A stretch of 64,000 nucleotides of DNA from Perkinsus marinus ATCC 50983 (lineage: Eukaryota; Perkinsozoa; Perkinsida; Perkinsidae): positions 177,494 through 241,493 of the forward strand of contig NW_003205333.1 of assembly GCF_000006405.1 (NCBI RefSeq), written 5' to 3'. A program made the position numbers and the translations under genes. Each line of letters begins with the position of its first letter. Position 1 is the stretch's first letter. Below are positions 43,302 to 55,426 of this stretch, piece by piece. Under the pieces are notes generated by a model, which saw only the letters and a program-made list of their open reading frames with translations, did no database searches and was not told the origin of the DNA.

Positions 43302-44878
43302 ATGTCGCTGATATTCTGCTTTGGCTGCATATCACTCTGTGGTTGTCGTGAGTGTGTGGTAAGTCATCTTCCTCCCACCCACGCTTTATCACCTCGCACA
43401 GGTACGGCCTTTGACCTTCTACCCTCCTCGACAAAGCGGCTATGGTGTTATTGCACCCAATGAAGGTAAAAGTCTCCTTTCCCTCTCTACAGTGGCAAAT
43501 TAGAATATATCTCAGGAGCTCCGTTGAAATGCAAGAAAAAACGTTGGCGAAAAAACAACGACCCGTACGGTCCTACAAAACTGATCATAATGCTGCGAGA
43601 TGATCGGAAAAAACTGTCCATTCGGGTAGCGCTACGGTTACCTATATTGGATTTGTTCTACCTCAAATATCCAGGTCTCGGACGTATTGTCCCTACACTG
43701 TGACGGAAAACTGTCCTGTGACCATGTGCTCTTTCCTGGTGATATCAACGGCTTCTATTTTAAACACTCAACCGAGGTCAACCCGGACCGCTGGACGATT
43801 ATATTTTCGCATGGAAATTCAACAGGTTATCGTCGGTAATTAATTTCATACCACACCTTTGTTACATCGTAGATATTGGATACAGCTGGATCTCCTATTA
43901 CTACCTCGCTCGTCACCTCAAAGTTGATCTAATTGCGTACGACTATCCTGGGTAAGATACCCTTTTTGCGCACAGCGAAGATTTTCATATCGTATCAGGT
44001 ATGGTTTGAATGGTGGTAAACCTAGTGAGTCGAATACGTACACTACTATTCGGGCTGTGTAACGCGGCATACCAAATTTCTTCCAACTCGTAGACTCTAT
44101 ATCCTAGATACGACTTTGCAATATCTTCCATGGGCATCCCGCCCAGTAACATTATTCTCTACGGTCAGTCCATAGGCTCAGGGCCCGCCGTCGATCTGTA
44201 CACTAAGGTAGCATCACAGTAACTATTCTCAGAAACTACATCTCACCGAATCAGGTTCATGTTGGTGGTCTTATCCTTCACAGTGCTATAGGTAGTGGTC
44301 TTCGAGTTTACAAGTCTTACGAGAGACCCCGACGGACCCCATGGTAGTGACAATGGGCATTCAACAAATCATCTCGGAGGCTCTTCCTAGGTTCGACCTC
44401 TACCGGAACGTCGAGAAGTTATCCGACTACTTCGCGGAGGCTGGTAAGAGCCCCCCGCCTATTTTTATCATTCATGGCACGGATGATGAGGAAGTAATAG
44501 TAGGGAGACCTTTTACACTCTCGAGTGATCTAGTAGGTTCCCTATGAGCATGGTATGTTATTGGCTGAGACCATCACAGGAGATAAGGATAGGAGATGTG
44601 CCCCTGGCACTACCGCGCTGTACCCACCTTGGTGGGTTAAAGGAGGCACCCATAATGATATCGAAACACGGTGAGACTGTGGGGGCGTTCCTGGTGAACG
44701 CTAATTCGGCTCAGTTTGATTTGTCCATGTATATACACCAAGTCCCGGGTTCGATCCTATCACATGTCATCGTTCGTTTAGGTATCGGGACCAATACTAT
44801 AAGCGTTTAAAAGCCTACGTCCGCTACCTGAAGATGAGCCCTCGCCCCGACCTCAGCACTCTATTATCCTCCACGTAG
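43302..44878 (+). CDS. ABHD17-like serine hydrolase (probable protein depalmitoylase)
   Basis: The short N-terminus MSLIFCFGCISLCGC is a cysteine cluster of the kind that is palmitoylated in ABHD17 and keeps it on membranes. Eight or so short exons follow: PLTFYPPRQSGYGVIAPNEG, the strand-turn TIIFSHGNSTDIGYSWISYY, LIAYDYPGYGLNGGKPSESN, and the nucleophile elbow IILYGQSIGSGPAVDLYTK. Then come VGGLILHSAIGSGLRVYKSY, the acid IFIIHGTDDEE and the histidine region PPWWVKGGTHNDIETR. It ends KRLKAYVRYLKMSPRPDLST...-stop. Ser-Asp-His are all present, so the enzyme should be active. ABHD17 proteins remove palmitate from membrane-anchored proteins such as Ras. The second exon region (KLEYISGAPLKCKKKRW) is less certain. 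A tRNA-like element lies in the last intron. Confidence 0.87.
44733..44765 (+). repeat. tRNA-like B-box fragment in an intron
   Basis: AAGTCCCGGGTTCGATCCTA matches the TpsiC/B-box arms of the other intronic tRNA-like elements. It lies in the last intron of the ABHD17-like gene, sense orientation. Confidence 0.4.
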
Positions 44879-45205
44879 ATTTTCATACCACACCTCCGTC
44901 AACATGTCCATTTCATCAGGTTAGCGGTCCAAAGGCATTCTAGTTCTTCGTCGGAGGGTTCCGGCGTCCAGGCATGCGCCCAATAGCATTCTAACCCACC
45001 CCAGCTATTATTTTGATTATACTACACTGCCCGTCCATAGTCCTCTTCCTGACGTGAGTCTGCTGATCTCATCTTTCACTGCCTGTACCACGTTAATGCA
45101 CATCATTCGTGTAGTATATATGATCATCATCCCGTTTACCCCATCTCCCTAGTGTTACGTTATCGAGCCCCTTGGGACAAAGGATCTCTCCAGTTGAGTT
45201 TAATA

Positions 45206-47303
45206 ATGCAGTACTCCTCAGAGGCACCGACTGTCTTAGTGGATGCCAACGAAGAGCCCAACATTGAAGGTAATGGCGAGTGAGCTGGATGTGGGAGGCA
45301 GTGTTGGAGGAATATATGTTCGCTTTCCTCAGCTGCTGAACTCAGGCGTTTCTCACTAATTATCGAGGTTTGCATACGAACCCGGCAAAGATGTGCAGCA
45401 GTCAATGAGAGTCTCCATAAATTTTCTCACAATTTTTATATGTGCATATTTTTTCACACTGCCAGAAGGTGTCAGTTCAGATGATGAGAATCCTCTATCG
45501 TGTTCGCCGCAAGAGGTCGCACTTCGACAGGCCCAGGAAGATCGTTTGCCCACCCTCCTCTCCGAAGACTCTCCTATATTCGACCCTAGTAAAAGGGCCG
45601 GGGGTCGGGTTCCATTATCAGTCTGCAAGGGGCTCACGTTTGTCGAGGTAGCAATAGTGTGGTATCCATAGGATAATTATTTGCCCTCAGACACCGACCG
45701 AGACTAGTGAGGAGTCCGCCGATGAGGGCGTCTTGGAGCCTTCGGGGGTAGGTCGGGGGAAGGGGGAAATTGTATATATTTTTTCTGGCAGCGTGTCGGA
45801 CCAATATCGCCTACGCCTTCTGAAATAGCGAGGAAATCCGGACTAAGACACCTGGCTGAAGAGTTCATCCCCCTTCGAGTTCCCAGCACTCAGTGCTTCT
45901 GGCAAGCCCAACAGCGCTACAACGTCATGGGGACCACGATGGTTCGACAGAGGAGACCGGAGGAAGCGGGTAAGGACCACCAGGAACTAAAGCAAGAGTA
46001 TGAACGAGAGAAAGCACTAAGACGCCTCCAGAGGGACCAGCTCAAGGCCTTCCCAGAAAATGGTGGCGGTCAGCTATACGGCTTGTCCCCATTACCGCAG
46101 CCGTTTGCCTTGCCCGAGGTGATGACCAAGAAGCCTAGCTACCATCAGCTGCAGCCTCCACCGGCACCTCCCTCCCCACCGGCGTGCTTTAATACATACC
46201 GTATGGAGATTCCTCCCGCTATACTATTCTCGTCACCCTTCACGGGCGGCGGACACTACCCACAGGGGCCCAGCGGGTACTCTGTACCACCTGGTATCAA
46301 CCCTATGAGGCACCACGTACCACAACCGACACATTACCACAACCCTAATATGCATCCCGGCCCACGACTACCGCCTATGGGGGAGGGGTATCGTCCTCAT
46401 CAGTGGGAAGTGCCCATGGACAGAATGCCTGTTGACCAGGTGGCAAGGCAAGCCATGGCGCACTATCATCATCAGTACCAGCCCATGCCCATCGAGCCCT
46501 ATCCTGGACCCTACCCGCAACAACGTTATATAAGACAACACTATCCTCATCATGGAAGGATGATGCCGATGAGACCTGTAGGGTATCCACAACAGGGACC
46601 AGCACAGCCAATGCCGGCTAACTGGAGTGCCGTACCACACAGTCAACCGCTGAATTCCAACGCCCCGCCCTTTGTACAGACCTCGCGCTACCACCCACCA
46701 CCTCCCACTTCGTACCACGAGGGCCCACTGCCCCCGCCCCCTGGGATCATCCTGCCACCGCAACCCCCTCCGGTCCCTCCTGTGGCACCACCAGTACGGA
46801 AACCAGGACCTGCTGGGCCACAGGAGCCCGACAGTGGTCTGGGTATCCTCTGGGAAGAACGCCAACGTACTCCTCCATCCCCCATGGGTCGAGTTATCTA
46901 CCTTGACGTTACCGGTCGTAAGAGGCTGGATGAAGAGGACAAGTATAGTGACGGCAGGCCCAAGCATCACAGCCAGAGAGGTTTCTTCTGCCCACTTCGG
47001 GAGCACCTCTCGATAACGCGAGTGCCCAGTCTCGTTGATCCCCAACCATTGAAGAGGGACGGTGTCGGGTCCCTGGGGTGTTTGCCTAAGGTGGCCTCGC
47101 CTGTGTGGCAGTCGGTAAGACTCCTTGGCGAGCCGACGACGGCTACCATACCGCTGGACGAAGTTTTGATCGCCCCATTAGAGCCTCTGATGCCGCCCGA
47201 GATGTTCGATGAGAAGAAGGAGAAGTCGGAGCTCTATCTGTCATCGATACGTTCCAAAGGGCGATACCGTAAGTACCTGTTAGCTCGTGAGTCCCCATAC
47301 TAA
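45206..47303 (+). CDS. Proline-rich protein of unknown function
   Basis: Exons starting MQYSSEAPTVLVDANEEPNI join, across an intron with a family B repeat, to EGVSSDDENPLSCSPQEVAL and RAGGRVPLSVCKGLTFVE. Next come TPTETSEESADEGVLEPSG and a long exon. The long exon has RVGPISPTPSEIARKSGLRH, a charged helix ELKQEYEREKALRRLQRDQL, then about 200 residues rich in Pro/His/Tyr/Gln/Met (YHHQYQPMPIEPYPGPYPQQ, PLPPPPGIILPPQPPPVPPV). The C-terminal part is a more ordered segment: GRVIYLDVTGRKRLDEEDKY, VWQSVRLLGEPTTATIPLDE, EKSELYLSSIRSKGRYRKYL. The composition recalls RNA-processing or scaffold proteins, but no domain is recognised. A GTAAGT at 47270 may splice to further exons up to about 47670. Confidence 0.75.
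45300..45462 (+). repeat. Family B MITE copy in an intron
   Basis: It has GTGTTGGAGGAATATATGTT at the left, CGCTTTCCTCAGCTGCTGAA, ATAAATTTTCTCACAATTTT and GTGCATATTTTTTCACAC at the right, giving imperfect inverted ends. Confidence 0.7.
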
Positions 47304-48372
47304 TTAGTGCTCGCTGTGTACGAGGCATGCCACATGGTATGACCATCGCCGGCTTCATCAGTGCTCCATGAAGTTGTCGTGTTACGGTACGGTTTAATCT
47401 CGTTATTGGCTCCTACAGACGCCCACAGTTATCTTGCAGTTATATCAGCTGTTCACAGTGTTAGCTTGCGGAGTAATGGCCTCGACGGAGTAAGCCTTTT
47501 CTGACCAAGTGCTGTTACCCCGCTCTATGCAGCGCTCTCCCCAGTGAAGAGTATTCAAAGCGATCATAACGCCCTCGAATATCGTGGTCAGTTAATTCGA
47601 GATGGACCCTTCGAGAGGAAGGGGTTTCTTGCCCTCCTGTATTCAGAGGCGTCGTTCCTTGGGAAGAACTGATCGGGTTGCCACCGTTAGGGCTCGTCCT
47701 CTTCTAGTTAGACCCTAAAGATACAACTATGCGGGGAGTAGCAGCAATATGCGCCATCGGTGGTAACTCGAGACACTTGGTGAAGTCGAGGCCGACCTTC
47801 CCACCACATCCACATGTGCTCTGCCCAACACCATTACTCATCCCGGCTGAGCATATCTGATTAGGTTCCGTCAGTTCAGTCACCATTGTTGTGGCAGTTA
47901 GATGTCGTTGCCTTTGCTACTCGGGGCGAGGCTGCGTAGGCCCTTCTCCATTGTAATTGTCGGAGCTCAGCCCTTCTTTATGATGAAGTGGTGTTATCCT
48001 TTTTCATACGACCTCACTATATGCTCTTGCTTACCGTGTTGCTTACGTTATGCTCTTCCGACTACTGCTTGCCCGATTTGATACGCCCCATCCTAGTATA
48101 CGAGGGCTCAACCCAATCACGTGTTCCATCTATACAGAATATTTTTAAAGCCTCTTTGTTGGCTATTCCTCCTCGGGATCATCGAGCGTCCTTGCGTTCA
48201 TTCGTTATGGCGAACAATGCCAGGAACGTCATGTCTCCACAAAGTCAGTGGAGGATACTCATCTGCTATTCACCCGTCTAACAAGTGTAGTACTTCCGCA
48301 CTGTTGGGTTCGGCCTTCTTGTGACACTTCGTCCACCTCACTATATTCAGCACTATTCCTTGCGAGCTAGTG
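47304..48372. other. Stretch without a firm gene; possible C-terminal exons
   Basis: A plus frame at about 47530-47672 (SPVKSIQSDHNALEYRGQLI, then DGPFERKGFLALLYSEAS) follows a TGCAG acceptor. It may be a last exon of the proline-rich gene. A minus frame at 47838-47704 has CGCGGKVGLDFTKC. Neither could be joined convincingly. Confidence 0.35.
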
Positions 48373-49306
48373 ATGGGCACTCCGACTGTGCCAATGAATC
48401 CTCAGCTCGAGCAGATCCTCTCCCGCCCTGAAAACGCGGTCTGTGCAGACTGTAATGCCCCAAACCCCCGATGGGCATCAGTCAATATAGGCGTCTTCAT
48501 CTGTAAGATTCTCGACACGCTAGACCCTCCCCTCAACGTCCCCAGCCAGGTACCAACTGTGCCGGTATCCATCGTGGCATTGGTACTCATATTACGTTTG
48601 TCCAGTCGGCAACAATAGACGAGTGGAAGCCCGAGTGGGTTGCCTTAGCTGATGCTGTTGGCAATAAGGTTGGTAATGAATACTACGAGTAAGTCCAACA
48701 GCACATACCACTCCTTGGTCACTTCGCGGCATCTCAGATACAACGTTCCACCACATATTCATAAGCCCGACGGAAGGACTTTCCCGAATGGTGGTGGTGA
48801 TAGGTTAGACCCAGACGTGTCCCAACATCTACAACGGTGGATTCGGAATAAATATGAGCTCAAACTTTTTGCAAACTACTCTGCCAAGGAGCCCTGCGTA
48901 GGCCCTCCGTATTGTGATTGCTTCCGAGGTCTTATTTTTCCTTGCCCGACAGGTAGCCTTTGCAGATGGTGAACTTATCGCCCATCTGGGTCCCTCTGTG
49001 CCGAGTAAAGCCAGCGCTACCACAACACCGGTCGCCGCTGTGCTGTCTGGGGGTTGTTTAACTTCGCCAGAAAAAGTATCAAATAAGAAAAAACGGTCCA
49101 AGAAGAAGCAGTGGAGCGAAACGACGTCTGGAGGAGCTTCTCAGTTGTCCTGGAGAGAGCCGGCCTCCTATGTGGACGTGTCCAACCTCGACCCCCGGTG
49201 CCTCAGGCTCGCCCCTTCCCAACAGGGCTGGCAGAATAATTTTTTCATAAGCTCGTGGATCAGTGATGTCTCGACTGGACATGACCACAGTCGGGCTACC
49301 GTTTAG
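48373..49306 (+). CDS. ArfGAP-domain protein
   Basis: It is a GTPase activator for Arf in vesicle coat cycling. The exons give MGTPTVPMNPQLEQILSRPE, then the ArfGAP zinc finger: NAVCADCNAPNPRWASVNIG, VFICTNCAGIHRGIGTHITF. This is the C-x2-C-x16-C-x2-C pattern plus the catalytic arginine in IHRGIGTH. VQSATIDEWKPEWVALADAV, GNKVGNEYYEYNVPPHIHKP and FPNGGGDRLDPDVSQHLQRW follow, and IRNKYELKLFANYSAKEPC closes the domain. The remainder is a low-complexity basic tail (SPEKVSNKKKRSKKKQWSET) that ends at 49306. No ankyrin, SH3 or other domain is visible, so it resembles the small SMAP/AGE2-type proteins. The introns are short and in phase. Confidence 0.9.
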
Positions 49307-49655
49307 TGTCACTATGCAACGAGGAGAGGGAGGGGACCGTATAGATGAGAATTGCCATAGTTGACTTTGTTGTTGTTGTTGAACCATTGTACTTAGTCGT
49401 ATTTATGTCAACCATGAATTAGCCCTGTATCATATTCCCTGTTAATATTCCAATTTCGCTGCGAACTCATCGAGAATTGTGGTGTTCGACAACTTCCGAG
49501 AAGATCACAGCTGTTGTCTGAAACTCGTGTAGAAGAATCTTGTCAATGCTATAGACATGCCTTGGGTCGGAGTAACATTACCGCATCAAATCTTTGCAAC
49601 GCACGCTTAGTTGCACGATGCATGCCGTTGCAAGAGGATCAACTCACCCACGGTG

Positions 49656-49832
49656 ACGGTGTTGGAGTAAATGTTCACTCCCATCAGCTGCGGTTCAGGA
49701 GTTTCTCCAATATGTTATGGAAGTTTACAGTGTGAGTGGAATGGTATAGAAACCAATAAGAATTTTTCAGAACCCTCATATTGTCACTCACACTCGTACT
49801 TTGACCACGTGCATATTCCCCCACATTGCACG
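49656..49832 (+). repeat. Family B MITE copy
   Basis: The ends GTGTTGGAGTAAATGTTCAC and GTGCATATTCCCCCACAT are roughly complementary, with AATTTTTCAGAACCCTCA inside. Confidence 0.65.
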
Positions 49833-50007
49833 GGGATTGTCCTCACAGACCTTTTACTGGTGCATTACAGTGCCACTTCCATACAGGGAAATGGCCAACA
49901 GCAATGGGACAGATAGGTGTACAGAAGTGGACAGTGTGTCCTTGCCAGATCCCAATCGGGACGCTATGATGTTTTCAACCCTGTACTGTATAACTTATAC
50001 AGTATAA

Positions 50008-50040
50008 GCGGCCACTCTTGTACAGTATAAGAGTGGCCGC
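50008..50040. other. Perfect 12-bp hairpin
   Basis: GCGGCCACTCTT (50008-50019) and AAGAGTGGCCGC (50029-50040) pair perfectly around a 9-nt loop. A second smaller pairing (TACTGTATAACTTATACAGTA) precedes it. It could end transcripts from either converging gene, but that is only a guess. Confidence 0.6.
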
Positions 50041-50422
50041 CAGGAATCCCGAATGGCCACGTCATTCCTGCCGAGTCAAGCTGTTGGAAACTTAAAAGCT
50101 AGAGGTTTATGCTTCTCCTCGGGTGCAATCGAAAGTCGTATAATGCAACTATGTATGAAAATTTTCAGAGTGTTCGATTGACGCTGATACTGATGCGTGA
50201 TATGCTCAGATGTAGCGCAAGATGTAGCGCATAACTCTTTGACTAAGTGTTTGTATTGGATCGCCCTGGCTCAAACCAATGTGAGAGCCAACGGATACAA
50301 TGAGTGCGACGATGTCTTCAATCACTGACAACTCGGAACGGCGGAGTAGTGAAACTTACAACAATAACAGTCGGTAAAATCATACAGTAATGCAACAGCA
50401 AAGTATCGATAAGGTCACCACC

Positions 50423-51796
50423 TCAGCCACCTATCTTCATCATGTTGCGTAGTTCGCTAGCTTTCTCACCCAACTCGTACATATCCGCCCGACCGCCCAG
50501 CGCCCAAGCCTTGCGTCCCAGAGACTCCTCAAGAAGGGGTCGGAGTGGCCTCCCCTCCCTAATGGCGTCCCGTAAGGACACACCCGAGTCGGCCGAAGCG
50601 AATAAGCAATTATACAGCAGTCCGTCCGCGGAGACCCTTATACGGTTGCAGCCGCCACAGAACTGATCAGTCATCGAGCTGATGACACCAAAGGTACTCT
50701 TATGGCCTTTCACTCGGTACTCTCTCCCCACTGTCGAGTGCGGGTCCACTTCATCTACCACGGTGATGTTATCAACACCAAAAGCATCGTAGATCCGATT
50801 CAATATTTCCTCCTTGGGTAACAGGAGTTTGCCAGAACCCCAGTTATTGCCAGCAAAAGGCATGTATTCAATGAATCGGACATCAAGATTTCCATCTCGA
50901 GTAAGATGAACAAAATCGAGAATTTCATCATCGTTAACCCCCCGCATCACCACACAGTTCACCTTCAAGCGGAAATCTTCATCGTCCTTAAGCCTATCGA
51001 TGAGCTTTCGAGTTCGATTCCAATACGTGTCGGGGCGGTTTGAAATCATCGGAAATTTTTCAGCAATGAGAGTGTCCAAAGATACGTTTACATGGGAAAG
51101 TCCGGTAGCTTTCATAACGGGAAGATAGCGTTCGAGAAGCACACCATTCGTAGTGATACCGAACCGATCGAGACGCTCCCCGCAACTCTCAGCTATGCCC
51201 TGTATGATTTGGGGGAAGTCGGATCGGACCTGAATCCAACTACGGCAATACCGTAAAGACCCGAAGTTCCTCTAGAAAACACCAAGTCGTAGTCCTCTCG
51301 AGTAAAGCTCATGGACCCAACAATACTAAAAACCCAAAGCTGCTCAGATGTTCCCAATACTACCGTCGGTTCACCACCAGTCAAACGTATCTTATCCACC
51401 CCAAGATCGTTCACGAGAGTCGACGCTAATGTGACTATCTCCTCTACAGTGAGATAGTCTGCTGACGGCGGCCTGATACCAGTACACATTTGAATCTAGA
51501 AGCCATCCCAGTCCACATTTTGAGTACCTTATTTCTTCATCATGTTCCCCGTAAATCCCCGGTGGCATGCAGTATTGACATCGCATATTGCATTTATCAG
51601 TCAAAGAGAGCCGCAAGTACGTGTGCCGACGCCCGAAAGTGTCGCTGACCGCCTTCTCCAGTCGTTGACTTACATCAGTGGATACCCCTCTGGTCGCCAT
51701 GGCACTGTAGCTACCATAGAGCCTACCACTCCGACTGAACCAAGACCGTCCTGCCCACATGGGAGAGGGACAAACCCTACATCGGGCGAAATACAC
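50423..51796 (-). CDS. MOCS1A: Molybdenum cofactor synthesis radical-SAM enzyme (GTP 3',8-cyclase)
   Basis: MoaA/MOCS1A converts GTP to 3',8-cyclo-GTP, the first step of molybdenum cofactor synthesis, using two Fe-S clusters. The N-terminus ([20 protein letters not shown], basic and Ser-rich) looks like a mitochondrial presequence. The radical SAM cluster is [18 protein letters not shown] (CxxxCxxC). The SAM-binding GGEP lies in [61 protein letters not shown] and [14 protein letters not shown] follow. The C-terminal cluster is [20 protein letters not shown] followed by the third Cys in YNCLFA. The protein ends RNMMKIGG-stop, so the terminal Gly-Gly needed for GTP cyclase activity is present. 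There are two introns (about 52 and 140 nt). The MOCS1B partner is not in the window. Confidence 0.95.
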
Positions 51797-52123
51797 ACAT
51801 AATCAGCCACACGTAATCCCGACACAGAAAAAATGGAATCTCAGGAGATTTTTCCTCATCCTGGCGCACTCTAGTCGTGTGCCTTAATCCTATGAAACGG
51901 TAACGGAACCCCTGCGTTCAGCTGAGGAAAGAAACCAACATATACCCCGACACACTACCCTAGATATACCGAGAGCTTGCATTGGGCACTGTCGCCTGAC
52001 CGCGTACTCCACAACGCAAATCGAACAGATGGAAGAAAGCTGGCCCAATGTAGCAGAGGTTATCACAGGCGCAGAAGGATAGTAATAGCAATATTAGGCA
52101 ACGACAGAGGTACGACCCGGGCC
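51797..52123. other. Short intergenic stretch with a partial family B copy
   Basis: At 51917-51953 there is CAGCTGAGGAAAGAAACCAA followed by CATATACCCCGACAC, the end of a family B element. It lies between the MOCS1A start and the 3' end of the alpha-ear gene. Confidence 0.5.
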
Positions 52124-55100
52124 TCAGGTAATGAAGTTGGGATCGTTAGGTTCTGCATCTACTGGCAGCTCGGCGAACGCAAGTAGTAGGTCGTCTCTAA
52201 CTGCTAGTGCGACAAGAGGCTCTGACGACCGCACCTAGATCGAAGACATGATCTCTCCACAACTAGTGAATCGACACATTACCGCGACTCTGGCCTTCCC
52301 TGCATGCTGTGGCCCTGTACCAACTTCAATTCGAACCAGGACCTACGGGGGCGCTAATGAACGTCAATCACAAATTCAAATCACTACCGTAGCATTGGGC
52401 AGAGTGAAACACTGTATGCCTTCTGGACTGTCCGCCGGGAACTTACCACATAAAACTAGATTGTTGGGATTTGCATCTAGTTGTGAATGTAGCCGAAGAA
52501 CCTACTCATGATGCAGGTCCATACTCCCAACCACTGCCGTCCTTATTACCCCTCCCAAAGTTGCCGATCGGGCGAGCGCTAAAAGACTATCTCGACAATC
52601 GTACGATGTTGTGATGCTCACTACGGCGGACTGCTCAGACAAGTGATATCTGATAGAAAACGGTGTCGATTAAGGCAAAGTGGAGGAGGGTCCTCACATA
52701 TGGTGTCGCCACATACTAAAGAAATCAGCAGCATTTGGTATGTCTACTGGTGCCATAAACTTGGACAGAAGAATAGGCAACCGTAAGGACAGCGTTCGCG
52801 GGGTATTGTCGAACAGCAAAAAACGCATCTGAAGGAGAGAGACTATGATAGAATATAGTGGTACTAGAGTTAACACTGGGTGGTCGTAGCAGTAGTAGTA
52901 GCGTGCAAAGTAATACATCCATAGAAAAGGGTGTAAGACGTGTTTCAGGTGGCACTGACCCAGAGTCTATATGAACACGATTGAGCTTTTTCTGACCCTA
53001 GTCATGGATATCAGGACTCTGGAGTGCCCTAACGCCGTTCACTCCCTAGTACTAGTGACTTTACCACTATCTCTCGGGGCACGACCATATTACACTCATC
53101 ATTGGGATCTGCTGAGTCGGCTTAGTACATACCACCTTCACCACTAATCGTATCTGCTGTCACTTCCACTCAGGGCGGCCCTCATTCACCAGCTGCTTCT
53201 ACCTGCTGCTTAGCCCGGATAGCCGTGGGCACCGCTTCAGTAGGTGTAAGGGTAATATCGTCCCCTGATATCAACTCCACGGTAAAACCATCCAACGCCC
53301 CCGAACCTAACAGGACAAGAACTGGCCGCGAGCCTGGTGTACACGGTAGTACTCTTATTGCCAAAATAAAGGCTCACTTGCCCTTCCCCCATGCCGCACG
53401 AATACGAAGACTGCGAGCCGATCTGAAGGCACACGGTCGCCCCAGACTTCTACGACCAATGTCTCCACCTGTAATATCTCATCTTCATACAGTACTCCTT
53501 CCTGCGCCCCAATGAGAGCTCTGAAGCGCTCCACAGTGGCAGGGGCGCCCACATGATGAGGTAGAAGGGCCCCAGCGCTGACACCTCCCGAAGGGGCCAA
53601 CCTTGTCGTCGTTCCCCAGTTAGTCGTCTTAGGGGGCGACCCAGATGTGCCTAGACATACAGTAGAGGAATCCATGTACAGTTGCTTCCACTACTCAATC
53701 GGCCAGTCTGGGTCGGCGTGAAGGCAGTAGTAGCCGTAGTTGGAGGCCTCCTCATGAGCCCATCAGTCTGAGGAGCCACCATCTCCTCCAAACTGGACGC
53801 CATAGCCGCTGGTGTCCTCGAGGTCGTCATAGGCACCCGCGAGTCGCCAAAGTAACTGCCAATGACCTTTTCCCCACCCCATGCCCTTCCCCATAGACTA
53901 TAACCTCTCATTCATCTGTCCAAAGGTGTTCTCAGCCGCCCTAGCCCGGGCCGCTACCTCCACCTCAGAGCCCTCGAAGAGTTGCTTCAGTTGAGCATTC
54001 TCCCGTCGCAGCGCCTGACCACCCAATCCGACTCGACTGATGGTAATGCAGCAAAGTACCTCATTGGTTGCTGCCATCTCTGCTAGCCTCCGTGAGTCCT
54101 CAGCTATTTGATCATCCCTCGTATTGAGTTCATCCTGGAGCTTCGACGCCCGTGTAGACTCCTAACAAGCCCAACCAGCGCCGTTACAACCAGTGTTGCG
54201 GGAATATGTTCGCTTTCCTCTGGGATTTCACTCATAGAAGTTCACACCCATATCGGGGTAGAAGTTTACGGAAACCAATGAGAATTTTCCAGAATTTCCT
54301 CAGAATGTGGTGAACCATGTGCATATTTTCTCACACAGAATTCCAGCACTCGTCCATTTTGTATCTCCCCTCCCCAGTACCTTCATCCACATTTCTTTAG
54401 CATTACTCAGATCCGTCGTCAAAGATCTATTCTGACTCTTTAAGCTGTTCACTTCTCCCTAACACCAATACCACTCCAGCGACTCAAACGTGAAATAGCG
54501 TTCGAACCTCCAGCTTAGCCACTTGCTTCATAGTTTCATCGAGTTGATTCCTGGCCTCGGTCAACTGGTGCATAGACGACTCATGCGCCGACACTACGAT
54601 AAGTATTCGATTGAGAAGAAAAAGAAGCCGATCGTGCTACCCGAGTCCTGAAGCTGTTTTTTGAGGTCCTCAATTTCAGCCTTGGCGTCACTGAGCTCAA
54701 TACTCGCTAAACGCCTTTCTACTGCCAGCTGGTCCACGTCCGAGGATACCCCAGCAGTCTTCTCTACCACAACTTTATCAACTACTGCGATTTTTCACTT
54801 CCCATTTGTTACCGTTCCCGCCGGTCGTGTTGCCAGGCTGAGGTTCTGCAGCGGTTTTTGGAGAACCAGAGGGCACGTCCTCCAGCTGAGCTTTGTCCGC
54901 GAATACACCAAACATGCCGTTATCTGACAAGTTCAGTCCCATTAACAACCTCACGTTGATGATGTATTACGAATGGGAGCCTCGGGACTAGCCAGTTGCT
55001 CCTTCAGCGACTTCAATAACCTGTAGGAGATAACCACAGGACCTTATAATAGTCGACTCCTACTCTTTGGGATCTGTCTGGCCATCACCCAGAATATCGA

Positions 55101-55426
55101 AGTCAATATAAATACAGTCCGCAGCCCTCTCGCTGCCTGGAGCCCCTGTAGTGGTAGGAGCGTTTGCTGTCGTTGGAAAACTACTGCCTGGCACTGCACC
55201 GAACCCAGATACCTATGGGGCTGGGTTAGTCCGGATTGAACTAGACACGACCTTCAAGTTGACTCGATAGTGCTACATTAGTGCCGCTTCCCCTGTGTGT
55301 GGGATCAAAATTTGTATCAAAAGGTGATTGAGTGGAGCCTCCCGGTCGTGGTGCTGAAGCGGGTGCGGGGTCGAAGGTGAAGGCCGAGTCCCCGAATCCG
55401 TTCACCGCGGGGACGCTACTAGCCAT
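52124..55426 (-). CDS. Coiled-coil protein ending in an AP-2-alpha-type appendage (ear) domain
   Basis: Minus-strand exons form one series. The start is MASSVPAVNGFGDSAFTFDP, then STQSPFDTNFDPTHRGSG, with DPF/FxDxF-like motifs. FGAVPGSSF, YIDFDILGDGQTDPKE and LLKSLKEQLASPEAPI follow. A long coiled coil comes next: ERRLASIELSDAKAEIEDLK, HESSMHQLTEARNQLDETMK, RASKLQDELNTRDDQIAEDS, ALRRENAQLKQLFEGSEVEV. After a Thr/Pro linker comes an alpha-adaptin-like ear. Its Ig-like part is FRALIGAQEGVLYEDEILQV and VSLYFGNKSTTVYT. The platform part is LRLPILLSKFMAPVDIPNAA with DFFSMWRHH, LHSQLDANPNNLVLCGKFPA, GIQCFTLPNATVLVRIEVGT and VRSSEPLVALAVRDDLLLAF. No adaptin trunk is present. In normal alpha-adaptin the ear follows about 600 trunk residues. 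Some exon joints (about 53.2-53.7 and 55.2 kb) are unresolved. Confidence 0.72.
54192..54347 (+). repeat. Family B MITE copy in an intron
   Basis: It has GTGTTGCGGGAATATGTTCG at the left end, AATTTTCCAGAATTTCCTCA inside and GTGCATATTTTCTCACACA at the right. Confidence 0.7.

Larger units (their letters stand above)
49307..50422. other. Intergenic region with a repeat and a hairpin, no gene seen
   Basis: It holds the family B copy at 49656-49832 and the hairpin at 50008-50040. It otherwise has no convincing frame. It separates the converging 3' ends of the ArfGAP and MOCS1A genes. Confidence 0.55.

Noticed and set aside
52124-55426. Ordinary AP-2 alpha-adaptin
   Set aside because: Only the ear is present. 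The upstream exons are coiled coil and low-complexity, with no helical-repeat trunk.
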